Below, piece after piece: positions 13,931 through 21,478 of a DNA stretch of 38,531 nt. This stretch comes from Curtobacterium sp. MCBA15_008 (GTDB lineage Bacteria > Actinomycetota > Actinomycetes > Actinomycetales > Microbacteriaceae). The notes under the pieces are model-generated. The model made no database searches. It was not told where the DNA came from and saw only the letters and a program-made list of their open reading frames with translations. Location of the stretch: assembly GCF_001865065.1 (NCBI RefSeq), contig NZ_MJGN01000016.1, positions 51,739-90,269 of the forward strand, in the 5' to 3' direction. Both the position numbers and the translations under genes were made by a program. Each line of letters opens with the position of its first letter. The stretch's first letter is position 1.

Positions 13931-15024
13931 GCTCGTTCGATCCCTCCTCGGATGAACTCGGCCGCCTTCTCGGGCACGAGGTCCCCGATCCAGGCGCCCA
14001 TGGCGGCTTCGCTGCCGGCCAGGAACTTCAACTTGTCCGCCGCGCGACGCGGCGAGGTGATCTGCAGCATCAGCCGCACGGTGTCGCGGGCCGTGTGCAC
14101 CGGCGCCTGGTGCCATGCGGCGATGTACGGGGTGGGGTCGCCGTAGAGGGCGTCGAGACCACGCGTGAGCCGGAGGTGCATGTGCGCGAGCTCGTCCTTC
14201 TCGGCGTCGGTGAGCCCGGCGAAGTCCGGCACGTGCCGGTGCGGCAGCATGTGGATCTCGATCGGCCAGCGCGCGGCGAACGGCACGAAGGCGGTGAAGT
14301 GCTCCCCGGCGAGGACGACGCGTTCCGAGGCACGCTCGTTCGCGAGGTGCTGCTCGAACAGGTCCGGCCCGAACCGCTCGATCGACGCGAGCAGCCGCTG
14401 CGTGCGCGGGGTGACGTACGGGTACGAGTAGATCTGCCCGTGCGGGTGGTGCAGCGTGACGCCGATCGCCTCGCCCCGGTTCTCGAACGGGAACACCTGC
14501 TGGATGCCGGGCATCGCCGACAATGCGGCTGTGCGGTCCGCCCACGCTTCGACCACGGTGCGGGCGCGCGACTCGGAGATGGACGCGAACGAGCCCGAGG
14601 TCTCGGGGGAGAAGCACACGACCTCGCACCGGCCGACCGACCGGAGCTGGCGGTTCAGGCCGACGTCGCTGAGGGACTCGAGCGAGGTGGGGGCGTCGTC
14701 CGCCTCGAGCAGGGGGCCGAACGACGGTGACCGGTTCTCGAAGACGGCGACGTCGTATCGGCTGGGGATCTCGGACGGGTTCGCCGCGGTCTGCGGCGCG
14801 AGCGGGTCCTGGTCGGCGGGCGGCAGGAACACGCGGTTCTGCCGCGACGCCGCGATGGACACCCACTCGCCCGTCAGGACGTCCTGACGCATCCGCGCCG
14901 TCTCCGGTCGCGGGTCGAGCACGCGCTCGTCGATGCTGCGCTCGGCGGGCAGCGTCGAGTCGGCGTCGTCGAAGTAGATGAGGTCGCGGCCGTCCGCGAG
15001 CTTCGTCACGCGCTTGGTGATCAC
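13927..15024 (-). CDS. galT: Galactose-1-phosphate uridylyltransferase
   Basis: GalT swaps galactose-1-P with UDP-glucose to give UDP-galactose and glucose-1-P. The 365-aa protein is of the class I histidine-triad type: the active-site HPH lies in VTLHHPHGQIYSYP, and the second half contains IEIHMLPHRHVPDF, the metal/phosphate region. The N-terminal part includes ETARMRQDVLTGEWVSIA, typical of the family. The GTG at 15024 follows a TAGGGT box by six bases and has no Shine-Dalgarno sequence, so the message looks leaderless. It is the first gene of galTK. galE is not in the window. Confidence 0.96.
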   Translation of the reverse strand: MITKRVTKLADGRDLIYFDDADSTLPAERSIDERVLDPRPETARMRQDVLTGEWVSIAASRQNRVFLPPADQDPLAPQTAANPSEIPSRYDVAVFENRSPSFGPLLEADDAPTSLESLSDVGLNRQLRSVGRCEVVCFSPETSGSFASISESRARTVVEAWADRTAALSAMPGIQQVFPFENRGEAIGVTLHHPHGQIYSYPYVTPRTQRLLASIERFGPDLFEQHLANERASERVVLAGEHFTAFVPFAARWPIEIHMLPHRHVPDFAGLTDAEKDELAHMHLRLTRGLDALYGDPTPYIAAWHQAPVHTARDTVRLMLQITSPRRAADKLKFLAGSEAAMGAWIGDLVPEKAAEFIRGGIERA

Positions 15025-15030
15025 CCGACC

Positions 15031-15036
15031 ACCCTA
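15031..15036 (-). promoter_or_regulatory. -10 box TAGGGT, leaderless promoter of galT
   Basis: TAGGGT on the minus strand is followed by six bases and the galT GTG. The DeoR-type direct repeats start 9 bp upstream and cover where the -35 must be, so bound repressor would block polymerase. Confidence 0.45.
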
Positions 15037-15044
15037 GCGCGCAT

Positions 15045-15081
15045 CCGAAGCATTGCGAAAGACTCCGGAAGCAAGCGAAAC
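15045..15081. promoter_or_regulatory. DeoR-family operator, tandem direct repeats
   Basis: Two related 17-bp sequences, CCGAAGCATTGCGAAAG (15045-15061) and CCGGAAGCAAGCGAAAC (15065-15081), repeat at 20 bp, about two helical turns. GCGAAA-containing direct repeats are typical of DeoR/GlpR-type sites. The site lies between galT and the deoR-type gene and overlaps both promoters. Confidence 0.6.
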
Positions 15082-15088
15082 TGTCCTC

Positions 15089-15949
15089 ATGACGGACGAC
15101 GACCTCTCCTTCCTGGCCGGCTCGCTCCCCGCGCCGCTGCGTCAGGACCGCATCGTCTCCATCGTCGAGGGGGCGCCCGGCATGGTCCGGACGGTCGCCC
15201 TGGCAGCGTCCCTCGGAACCAGCGAGGTGACCGTCCGGCAGGACCTCGCCTCGCTCGAACTGGAGGCGCGGATCCGGCGGGTGCACGGCGGTGCGGTCCG
15301 CCTCGGGGCCGGTTCCGGCGAGCGGCCCTTCGAGGAGACCGCCGTGGAGCACCAGGTCGCGAAGGCGGCGATCGGTCGTGCGGCCGCGGCGCTCGTGCGC
15401 TCCGGCCAGTGCGTCGTGCTCGACGTCGGCACCACCCCGGCGGCCGTCGCCGAGGCCCTGGTCGCCCGCACGGACCTGGTCGACCTGACCGTCGTCACGA
15501 ACTCCCTCACGACGGCCCTCGCCCTCGAACGGGCGGTGCCGCGGTTCACCGTCGTCGTCACCGGCGGCACGTTGCGGCCGCTGCAGCACTCCCTCGTGGC
15601 GCCGTTCAACAACACGCTGCTGCCGCTCATCGCCGCGGACGTCGTGTTCCTCGGCGGCACCGGGGTCGACGTCGAGCACGGACTGACGAACGTGAACCTG
15701 CCCGAGACCGAGGCGAAGCGCATGCTCGCGGCGACCGCTCGGCGTACGGTCGTGGTCGCGGACGGGTCGAAGTTCGGCCGGGCCCACCTCGGGGTCGTCC
15801 GCGCGCTCGAGGACATCGACGTCGTCGTCACCGCCGACACCACGGCGGAAGCGGTCGCCCCGATCCGGGCGGCCGGCGCCGAGGTCGTGGTGGCCGACGG
15901 CAGCGACCGCGACACGGCAGCAGGAACCGGAAGGAACGACATCCCATGA
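15089..15949 (+). CDS. DeoR/GlpR family transcriptional regulator of sugar metabolism
   Basis: The 286-aa protein has the DeoR layout. An N-terminal winged helix (about residues 15-75) contains VALAASLGTSEVTVRQDLAS as the helix-turn-helix and RRVHGGAVRLG as the family hallmark after it. The C-terminal sensor domain (about 90-255) carries DVGTT, TVVTNSL, GGTLRP and KRMLAATARRTVVVADGSKFG, the sugar-phosphate-binding isomerase-like fold. The ATG at 15089 is chosen over upstream non-ATG possibilities because the latter run through the operator. Its stop overlaps the galM start (ATGA). Given its position between galTK and galM it is most likely the local galactose repressor, with galactose-1-P or another sugar phosphate as inducer (inference). 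Confidence 0.92.
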   Translation: MTDDDLSFLAGSLPAPLRQDRIVSIVEGAPGMVRTVALAASLGTSEVTVRQDLASLELEARIRRVHGGAVRLGAGSGERPFEETAVEHQVAKAAIGRAAAALVRSGQCVVLDVGTTPAAVAEALVARTDLVDLTVVTNSLTTALALERAVPRFTVVVTGGTLRPLQHSLVAPFNNTLLPLIAADVVFLGGTGVDVEHGLTNVNLPETEAKRMLAATARRTVVVADGSKFGRAHLGVVRALEDIDVVVTADTTAEAVAPIRAAGAEVVVADGSDRDTAAGTGRNDIP

Positions 15950-16881
15950 CCGCAGCAGCACCCACCGGTGGCCAGTATCACCTCCGCCACGCCGGACCCG
16001 ACGGGGTCGTCGAGGCGGTGGTCACCGAGGTCGCCGCGGGCATCCGCGAGCTGCGGGTCGCCGGGTTCGACCTGACCGAGCCGTTCCCCGTCTCGGAGCA
16101 GCCGCCGGGAGCGAACGGCATCGTGCTCGCACCGTGGCCGAACCGGGTCGCCGGCGGCGTCTGGCAGCTCGACGGCAAGCGGCAGCAGCTCGACGTCTCG
16201 GAGCCGAAGTACGGCAACGCCTCGCACGGACTGCTCCGGTTCGCGCCCTACCGGGTCGTGTCCCAGACCGAGTCGGGCATCGTGCAGGAAGCGACGATCC
16301 ACCCGCAGCACGGCTGGCCCTTCACGCTCGAGACCCGCGTGCACCACGAACTCGTCGACGACGGCATCCGGGTCACGCACGAGGTCGTGAACCGCTCGGG
16401 CGTGCGCGCGCCCTTCGCGATCGGCGCACACCCGTACCTCCGTGCCGGCGACACCCCCGCGGACGACCTCGTCGTCAGGCTCGACGCCGCGACGGCGTTC
16501 ACCGTGGACGAGCAGAAGGTGCCGAACGGCTCGGTGCCGGTGGACGGTACGGAGTACGACCTCCGGCAGGGCCGCCGGGCGGGGGACTCCGACCTCGACA
16601 CCGCCTACCGCGACATCACCCCCGACGCCGAGGGTGTCCGCCGCACGACGCTGCACGGGCCGGAGGGCGACGGTGTCGAGCTCTGGCAGGACGATTCGTT
16701 CCCGTACGTGCAGGTGTTCACGTCGCGCGAGTTCCCACGCGGGGACGGCACGGGGCTGGCGGTGGCGGTCGAACCGATGACGGCACCGGCGAACGCGCTC
16801 AACTCCGGCGAGGGCCTGCGCTGGCTCGAGCCCGACGAGTCGTGGACCGGCTCGTGGGGCATCCGCCGCGTCTGGTCCTGA
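15946..16881 (+). CDS. galM: Aldose 1-epimerase (mutarotase)
   Basis: This interconverts alpha and beta anomers, supplying alpha-galactose to GalK. The 311-aa protein has mutarotase landmarks: VLAPWPNRVAGGVW (substrate Arg), YGNASHGLLR with the catalytic-type His, FAIGAHPYLR with the second His, and VAVEPMTAPANALNSGEG carrying the catalytic Glu. It resembles the shorter YeaD/YihR-like aldose epimerase branch of actinobacteria. The ATG at 15946 overlaps the deoR-type stop by 4 nt, and GGAAGGAA lies about 10 nt upstream. It completes the divergent galactose unit and is followed by a strong hairpin terminator. Confidence 0.92.
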   Translation: MTAAAPTGGQYHLRHAGPDGVVEAVVTEVAAGIRELRVAGFDLTEPFPVSEQPPGANGIVLAPWPNRVAGGVWQLDGKRQQLDVSEPKYGNASHGLLRFAPYRVVSQTESGIVQEATIHPQHGWPFTLETRVHHELVDDGIRVTHEVVNRSGVRAPFAIGAHPYLRAGDTPADDLVVRLDAATAFTVDEQKVPNGSVPVDGTEYDLRQGRRAGDSDLDTAYRDITPDAEGVRRTTLHGPEGDGVELWQDDSFPYVQVFTSREFPRGDGTGLAVAVEPMTAPANALNSGEGLRWLEPDESWTGSWGIRRVWS

Positions 16882-16910
16882 CCGGCTCGTTCCGCTGCAT
16901 GCGGCACGAC

Positions 16911-16942
16911 GAAGGCCCCGCCGGTGTTCCGGCGGGGCCTTC
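16911..16942. terminator. Bidirectional terminator after galM
   Basis: GAAGGCCCCGCCGG (16911-16924), loop TGTT, and CCGGCGGGGCCTTC (16929-16942) form a perfect 14-bp stem, followed on the plus strand by a CGTTCGTCGTTCGTC stretch. It lies between the convergent galM and the small hypothetical gene. Confidence 0.85.
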
Positions 16943-16964
16943 GTCGTTCGTCGTTCGTCAGTCG

Positions 16965-17285
16965 TCAGGCGCGGCGCATGCGGAGCGCCTCGACCGCGAG
17001 GGACTCGGACGCGTACCGCCCGACCTCCTGCGCCCATGCGGGGTCGTCGCCGCGGAGGGCGATGAAGTCCTTGCGCTGGCGGCACACGTACCCGAGGACC
17101 GCGGTGGCGGTGGCGACCTCGGCGAAGTCCTTGCGGATGTGGCGGGTCGTGACCTGGGCGTTCCGGCGGAGGGTGTCGAGCAGGAGCTCGTTGCTCATCG
17201 TCGTGTTGGTCGCGGTCGCGAGCTCGACGATGCGGCGCGCGTCACCGGTGCTGCTGGTCGGCGTGGCTTCGATGGGCTCGATCAC
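16965..17285 (-). CDS. Hypothetical protein, 106 aa
   Basis: I do not recognise a family. The product is soluble and mostly helical by composition, with a Thr-rich N-terminus and an Arg-rich C-terminus (SLAVEALRMRRA). A segment NELLLDTLRRNAQVTTRHIRKDFAEVA could be a small helical DNA-binding or dimerisation unit, but this is not demonstrated. The GTG at 17285 gives the longest form; an internal ATG at 17198 (MSNELLLDT) would give 77 aa. A TAGTGT box about 65 nt upstream could be its promoter. It is convergent with galM and shares its terminator. Confidence 0.6.
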   Translation of the reverse strand: MIEPIEATPTSSTGDARRIVELATATNTTMSNELLLDTLRRNAQVTTRHIRKDFAEVATATAVLGYVCRQRKDFIALRGDDPAWAQEVGRYASESLAVEALRMRRA

Positions 17286-17458
17286 GGTGTACCCCGTTCG
17301 TTCTGCGATGGTGCGGTGGTGCCGGACCCGGCGATCGGATCCGGGAACGACACTATCGGCGTCACGCCAACAGTCCGCTGAACGCTGACTGGACTGTGCG
17401 GTGGAACGGCCATGAACTGGCTGAGGGGGACTTGTACCCCGGTCGGTCGATCAGGCGG
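17286..17458. other. Gap between two minus-strand genes
   Basis: An inverted repeat ACAGTCC (17370-17376) and GGACTGT (17391-17397) lies here. It could be an operator for the downstream hypothetical gene or a weak terminator of the SGNH hydrolase gene. A TAGTGT box on the minus strand (17351-17356) is the only promoter-like element seen. Confidence 0.35.
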
Positions 17459-18274
17459 TCAGGCGCACTGCTCGCCGCGAGGCGGGGTCGCGAGCTCCTC
17501 GAGGGCTCCGTCGATCTTCGCCGCGAGGTACCGGTAGCCGTCGTCGTTGAGGTGCTGCCCGTCGCCGGCCGCGTAGCTCGCGCTGTTCATCTTCGTGAAC
17601 CACTGCCGGTCGAGCGCGTCGACAAACGGGACGCCCGCAGCGTGAGCGCCGGCGGCGACCGCGGCCGAGATGCCGGCGGTGGTCTCCGCCCGTGGCTGCG
17701 GGGCGGAGGGACCGATGGCGACGACGACGGCGTCCGGCCACTGCCGCTTCGCCGTCCGCAGGGTCCGCTCGACCCGGGCCTCGAGGGCGTCCGCGCTGAC
17801 GAGCCAGTCGTTCTGGCTGCCCTGCACGATGACGAGCGCCGGGTCGAGGGCTGCCCGCCGCTCGATCCGCGAGACGTAGTTCGACCGCGTCGAGCTGGTC
17901 GCACCCGTGTTCACGTACCCACTGCCCGGCACACCGTCGATGGTGGCGTCCCAACCGCGATCGGCCACGAGGTCCTGCGCCCACCCGTGCGTGCCGTCGT
18001 ACGAGCCGCGACCGGTCGTGTACGAGTCACCGACGATGAGCACGTCCGAGCCGCGGGCGATGGCGGAGGCCGCTCGGGTCGCGGACACGTTCGCCGTCCC
18101 CGGGACCGACTGGCAGGCATCCGAGACGGCGGGCAGCATGACGAGGAACCCGGCGACGCCGAGGCTCATCGCGCCGAGGGCGACCGCCGGCATCAGGCGT
18201 CGCCTCCGGCGTCGTCGTCTGAGCGGCAGCGAACGGGGACCGTCCGGCCATCCGCCGTCGGTTCGTCGGGCCAC
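17459..18274 (-). CDS. SGNH/GDSL family hydrolase, membrane-anchored or secreted
   Basis: SGNH hydrolases are serine esterases or lipases acting on acyl or acetyl esters. The 271-aa protein has all four blocks: VLIVGDSYTTGRG (block I, nucleophile Ser near residue 84), GVPGSGYVNTG (block II Gly), VIVQGSQNDW (block III Asn) and DGQHLNDDGYRYLA (block V Asp and His). The N-terminus has eight consecutive Arg (residues 19-26) before a single hydrophobic segment (about 29-52), giving a signal anchor or signal peptide with the catalytic part outside. The GTG at 18274 lies 7 nt after TAGAAT, so the transcript is probably leaderless. The substrate is unknown; cell-wall or plant polymer deacetylation is possible. 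Confidence 0.88.
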   Translation of the reverse strand: MARRTDGGWPDGPRSLPLRRRRRRRRLMPAVALGAMSLGVAGFLVMLPAVSDACQSVPGTANVSATRAASAIARGSDVLIVGDSYTTGRGSYDGTHGWAQDLVADRGWDATIDGVPGSGYVNTGATSSTRSNYVSRIERRAALDPALVIVQGSQNDWLVSADALEARVERTLRTAKRQWPDAVVVAIGPSAPQPRAETTAGISAAVAAGAHAAGVPFVDALDRQWFTKMNSASYAAGDGQHLNDDGYRYLAAKIDGALEELATPPRGEQCA

Positions 18275-18281
18275 GGCCGGG

Positions 18282-18287
18282 ATTCTA
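18282..18287 (-). promoter_or_regulatory. -10 box TAGAAT, leaderless promoter of the SGNH hydrolase
   Basis: TAGAAT is close to the ideal TANNNT hexamer. It is followed by seven bases and the GTG start, with no Shine-Dalgarno sequence. Confidence 0.5.
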
Positions 18288-18484
18288 CGCGGCGCAGTCC
18301 GGACGGCAGGTGACCGCCTCCCGAGTGTCCCTGAACGCGCCACGGTCGTCAGATCGGGACGGATGACGCAGGCGATCGGCCACGGCCCTCGATTACGTTG
18401 AGCCTTGCTCCGATCCTTCCGCCGACAGGGAGGCAGCGGCAACGCCCGCGTTCGAGGTGGAGCACACACTCATGGAGGTTCAGG

Positions 18485-19321
18485 ATGGCGTTCGTCACTG
18501 TCAGCGATGGTGCGGAGATCTTCTACAAGGACTGGGGGCCGCGTGACGCGCAGCCCATCGTCTTCCACCACGGATGGCCCCTGTCCGCGGACGACTGGGA
18601 TGCCCAGATGCTCTTCTTCCTGGCGAACGGCTACCGGGTGATCGCGCACGACCGCCGCGGGCACGGACGGTCGTCGCAGATCGGCACCGGCCACGACATG
18701 GACCACTACGCGAGCGACACGGACGCGCTGGTCCAGCACCTCGACCTGCAGAACGCGATCCACATCGGTCACTCCACCGGTGGCGGACAGGTCGCGCGGT
18801 ACGTCGCGCAGTACGGCGAGCCGCAGGGACGGGTCGCCAAGGCGGTCCTGGTGTCCTCGGTGCCGCCGATCATGCTGCAGAGCGACGCCAACCCCGAGGG
18901 CACGCCGATCTCGGTGCTCGACGGGTTCCGGAGCGCGCTCGCCGCGAACCGGGCCGAGTTCTATCAGGCCGTCGCCGAGGGGCCGTTCTACGGCTTCAAC
19001 CGGGCCGGTGCCGACGTCTCCGCCCCGGTGATCGCGAACTGGTGGCGACAGGGAATGATGGGCAGCGCGCTGGCGCACTACGAGGGAATCAAGGCGTTCT
19101 CCGAGACCGACCAGACCGAGGACCTCAAGGCCATCTCGGTTCCGGTCCTCGTCACGCAGGGCGACGACGACCAGGTGGTGCCGTACAAGGCCGCGTCGAT
19201 CAAGCAGGCCGAACTCCTCAGCAACGCGACCCTCAAGATCTACGAGGGCTACCCGCACGGCATGCTGACGGTCCACGCCGACGTCATCAACCCGGACATC
19301 CTCGCCTTCCTCAAGAGCTAG
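18485..19321 (+). CDS. Alpha/beta hydrolase (non-haem chloroperoxidase / arylesterase type)
   Basis: This 278-aa protein is a close match to cofactor-free haloperoxidase-like esterases of the alpha/beta hydrolase fold. Visible features are the oxyanion-hole segment VFHHGWPLSADDWD, the nucleophile elbow IGHSTGGGQ with Ser97, the acid in LVTQGDDDQVVPY and the terminal His in YEGYPHGM. The strand before the elbow and the RGHGRSS loop are also typical. Such enzymes hydrolyse aryl or alkyl esters and can make peracids. The ATG at 18485 has GGAGG six bases upstream. It is divergent from the SGNH hydrolase and followed by a strong hairpin. It is cytoplasmic, having no signal peptide. Confidence 0.92.
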   Translation: MAFVTVSDGAEIFYKDWGPRDAQPIVFHHGWPLSADDWDAQMLFFLANGYRVIAHDRRGHGRSSQIGTGHDMDHYASDTDALVQHLDLQNAIHIGHSTGGGQVARYVAQYGEPQGRVAKAVLVSSVPPIMLQSDANPEGTPISVLDGFRSALAANRAEFYQAVAEGPFYGFNRAGADVSAPVIANWWRQGMMGSALAHYEGIKAFSETDQTEDLKAISVPVLVTQGDDDQVVPYKAASIKQAELLSNATLKIYEGYPHGMLTVHADVINPDILAFLKS

Positions 19322-19334
19322 GCGGACCCGTCCT

Positions 19335-19376
19335 GGAAGGGGCGCGCCCCGGCACTCCGCCGGGCGCGCCCCTTCC
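19335..19376. terminator. Terminator after the alpha/beta hydrolase
   Basis: GGAAGGGGCGCGCCC (19335-19349) and GGGCGCGCCCCTTCC (19362-19376) form a perfect 15-bp stem with a 12-nt loop, 13 nt after the stop codon. Confidence 0.75.
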
Positions 19377-19463
19377 GCGTGCGCGCAAGGGGCCTGCTAT
19401 GGCGTGACGCACCGCCGCGCACATCCGAGTCGAATGACCGACGAGCCGGGCGAGCGATCCGTC

Positions 19464-19469
19464 TAGCGT
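19464..19469 (+). promoter_or_regulatory. -10 box TAGCGT before the 90-aa ORF
   Basis: TAGCGT is followed by eight bases and the ATG at 19478, the same leaderless geometry and the same hexamer as the GH92 gene. Confidence 0.4.
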
Positions 19470-19477
19470 CCTTCGAC

Positions 19478-19750
19478 ATGCAGACCGAACGACTGGAGCA
19501 GGCCGACCGGGAGCTCGCAGCGCTCCACGCGGGTCGGCGGGAAGCCGTCCGCGAGATCGTCGTGGACGCCGTGCACCGCGGCGAACTCGCACCGTCGAGC
19601 CGCGCCTTCATCGTCCGCGTGACGGGGTCGACGTTCCTCGCCGACGTGCTCACCGAGGCGATCGCCGAGCGCGCCGCAGCGCCACGGGCCGTGGAGCCCA
19701 TCGCCACGTCCGACGAGCGGGCCACCGGTCCGGGTGACCGAGTCGGATGA
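19478..19750 (+). CDS. Hypothetical protein, 90 aa
   Basis: I do not recognise a family. The product is highly charged: an amphipathic Glu/Arg-rich helix at the start (EQADRELAALHAGRREAVREI) then a shorter hydrophobic-patterned part (RAFIVRVTGSTFLADVLTEAI) and a disordered acidic tail. No membrane segment or catalytic motif is seen. Support for it being real comes from the TAGCGT box before the ATG and the position 69 nt upstream of oxdC on the same strand. It could be cotranscribed with oxdC, which has its own Shine-Dalgarno sequence. Confidence 0.5.
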   Translation: MQTERLEQADRELAALHAGRREAVREIVVDAVHRGELAPSSRAFIVRVTGSTFLADVLTEAIAERAAAPRAVEPIATSDERATGPGDRVG

Positions 19751-19819
19751 CGCTTGGGGACGGGCCCCGTCACCTGTTCCGATGGTGCTGACGCGACCAC
19801 CAGCACGAAGGAGCAGACG

Positions 19820-21031
19820 ATGCCGGACGAACCCACCTCTCCGCACCACGAGACACCTGCCGTCGGGAACCCCGACCTCCCGCAGGAGGGACTGGTCAAC
19901 ATCGCGGACGACAGCGCCGCCGACGCGATGACGGGACCGCAGAACCCGACGCTCGCGGCGCAGTTCCCGAGCCAGCTCAACGCACCGGCGACGGACATCA
20001 GCACCCAGGCGTTCTTCTGGTCCTCGTTCAACATCTCGCCTCGACGGGTGCAGCGCGGCGGGTGGGCGCGGGAGCTGACCCAGTCCGACTTCGCGCTCTC
20101 CGACGAGATCGCGGGCGTGAACATGCACCTCGAGGCCGGCGGCATCCGGGAGCTGCACTGGCACCAGACCGCGGAGTGGGCGCTGATGACCCGCGGAGCC
20201 TGCCGGGTCACCACGTTGAGCCGCGAGGGGCTGCCGAGCGTGGAGGACGTGTTCGAGGGGGACCTCTGGTACTTCCCCGCGGGCCTCCCGCACTCCTTGC
20301 AGGGCCTCGGGCCGGACGGCGCCGAGTTCGTCCTCGCCTTCGACAGCGGCGAGCAGTCCGAGAGCAACACCCTCCTGCTGACGGACTGGTTCGCCCACAC
20401 CCCGCCGGACGTGCTGGCGAAGAACTTCGGCGTCGCGCAGGAGGCGTTCGCGGACCTGCCGCTCCACGACCTCTGGATCTTCCCCGGTGAGGTCCCCGGC
20501 GACCTCGAGCAGGACCAGCTCGCCGCGGGTGTGGAGTGGGGCGGCACCGAACCCGTCATCTTCCGGATGGCCAAGACCGCGCCGCACTACGAGAACAGCG
20601 GCGGCAGCATCCGGATCGCGGACAGCACGAACTTCCCGGCGGCGAAGACGGTCGCCGCGGCGCTGACGGTCGTGCAGCCCGGGTCGATGCGGGAGCTGCA
20701 CTGGCACCCGAACGCCGACGAGTGGCAGTACTACCTGAAGGGGCAGGCGCGCATGACCGTGTTCAACACCGGGCCCCACGCGAACACCATGGACTTCAAG
20801 GCCGGCGACGTCGGGGTCGTGAAGCGGAACCTCGGGCACTACGTGGAGAACACCGGCACGGAGCCGCTGATCTACATCGAGACGTTCCGGAGCGACCACT
20901 ACGAGGAGGTCTCGCTCGCGAACTGGCTCGCCCACCTGCCGCCGTCGCTGGTGTCGCAGCACCTGAACATCCCCGAGGCGGTGCTCGCGACGTTCCCGCG
21001 GGGGTCGCAGGGGATCGTCCCGCTGCGCTAG
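19820..21031 (+). CDS. oxdC: Oxalate decarboxylase family bicupin
   Basis: OxdC splits oxalate into formate and CO2 with Mn, consuming a proton; it protects against oxalate made by plants and fungi. The 403-aa protein has two cupin domains. Domain 1 ligands are H113, H115 and E119 (ELHWHQTAEW) and H158; domain 2 ligands are H294, H296 and E301 (ELHWHPNADEW) and H340. The flexible lid that holds the proton-donor Glu reads SESN at 180-183, followed by TLLLTDWFAHTP, where Bacillus OxdC has SENS; the Glu is kept. The N-terminal 45 residues are polar with no clear signal peptide. The ATG at 19820 has AAGGAG six bases upstream. Decarboxylase is favoured over oxidase, but lid changes are known to shift activity. 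Confidence 0.9.
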   Translation: MPDEPTSPHHETPAVGNPDLPQEGLVNIADDSAADAMTGPQNPTLAAQFPSQLNAPATDISTQAFFWSSFNISPRRVQRGGWARELTQSDFALSDEIAGVNMHLEAGGIRELHWHQTAEWALMTRGACRVTTLSREGLPSVEDVFEGDLWYFPAGLPHSLQGLGPDGAEFVLAFDSGEQSESNTLLLTDWFAHTPPDVLAKNFGVAQEAFADLPLHDLWIFPGEVPGDLEQDQLAAGVEWGGTEPVIFRMAKTAPHYENSGGSIRIADSTNFPAAKTVAAALTVVQPGSMRELHWHPNADEWQYYLKGQARMTVFNTGPHANTMDFKAGDVGVVKRNLGHYVENTGTEPLIYIETFRSDHYEEVSLANWLAHLPPSLVSQHLNIPEAVLATFPRGSQGIVPLR

Positions 21032-21063
21032 TTGCCGGACGAACGGGCGGCAGCCGAAGACTG

Positions 21064-21136
21064 TGGGCCCCGTGGGGCTCGAACCCACGACCCTCGGATT
21101 AAAAGTCCGGTGCTCTACCAACTGAGCTAGAGGCCC
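21064..21136 (-). tRNA. tRNA-Lys(TTT)
   Basis: The 73-nt cloverleaf reads 5' to 3' on the minus strand: acceptor GGGCCTC pairing with GGGGCCC, D arm GCTCAGTTGGTAGAGC, anticodon loop CTTTTAA (anticodon TTT, lysine), T arm GTGGG-TTCGAGC-CCCAC and discriminator A. The 27-43 pair at the top of the anticodon stem is C-A. CCA is not encoded. Confidence 0.95.
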
Positions 21137-21166
21137 TCACCCGCAAGGCTAGCGGGTGAGGGCCTC
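21130..21166 (-). terminator. 15-bp hairpin overlapping the tRNA-Lys 5' end
   Basis: GAGGCCCTCACCCGC (21130-21144) and GCGGGTGAGGGCCTC (21152-21166) pair perfectly with a 7-nt loop. In the minus-strand transcript the 3' arm of this hairpin is the tRNA acceptor 5' strand GGGCCTC plus the bases before it. It could terminate the upstream 53-aa gene, or compete with tRNA folding. Confidence 0.6.
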
Positions 21167-21190
21167 CAGTTCGGAACCGTTGTCCTGGGG

Positions 21191-21352
21191 TCAGCTGCGC
21201 CGACCCGTGAGGGTGCGCAGGAGCCAGACGATCACCGCGACGATGAGCAGCACGATCCCGACCCAGAGCAGGAACTTCAGGCTCGCGGTGAAACCACCGA
21301 CGAACAGCAGGACGACCGCGATCACGGCCAGGATGATGAGCAGGGCGTTCAT
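21191..21352 (-). CDS. Small hydrophobic membrane protein, 53 aa
   Basis: The 53-aa product begins MNALLIILAVIAVVLLF and has two hydrophobic segments separated by GGFTASLKF, ending in a basic tail RTLTGRRS. The layout, two helices with a positively charged C-terminus, resembles the tiny hydrophobic proteins (DUF6131-like) common in actinobacteria, but I cannot confirm the family. The ATG at 21352 has an AGGA six bases upstream. It is a monocistronic gene directly upstream of tRNA-Lys on the same strand. Confidence 0.7.
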   Translation of the reverse strand: MNALLIILAVIAVVLLFVGGFTASLKFLLWVGIVLLIVAVIVWLLRTLTGRRS

Positions 21353-21466
21353 GGAGGGTCCTCTTCTTCACGTCCGGGAGGGGTGCCTCCCTGGCGGTGC
21401 ACGGTACCCGGATCTGGCCGGTTGCGTTCTCGGCGAACGGGAGACGAGAACGTCACCGGCCGTGTC

Positions 21467-21472
21467 TACACT
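21467..21472 (+). promoter_or_regulatory. -10 box TACACT, leaderless promoter
   Basis: TACACT is followed by six bases and the GTG at 21479. No Shine-Dalgarno sequence is present. Confidence 0.45.
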
Positions 21473-21478
21473 GACGCG

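Noticed and set aside
12752..14146. Long open frame on the plus strand opposite galK and galT
   Set aside because: It is the mirror of real genes on the minus strand; composition is Arg/Gly/Asp-rich with no domain, and galK/galT are certain.
21064..21136. Integration (att) site at tRNA-Lys
   Set aside because: No integrase and no duplicated tRNA 3' end found in the window; the adjacent repeat is a hairpin using the 5' end instead.
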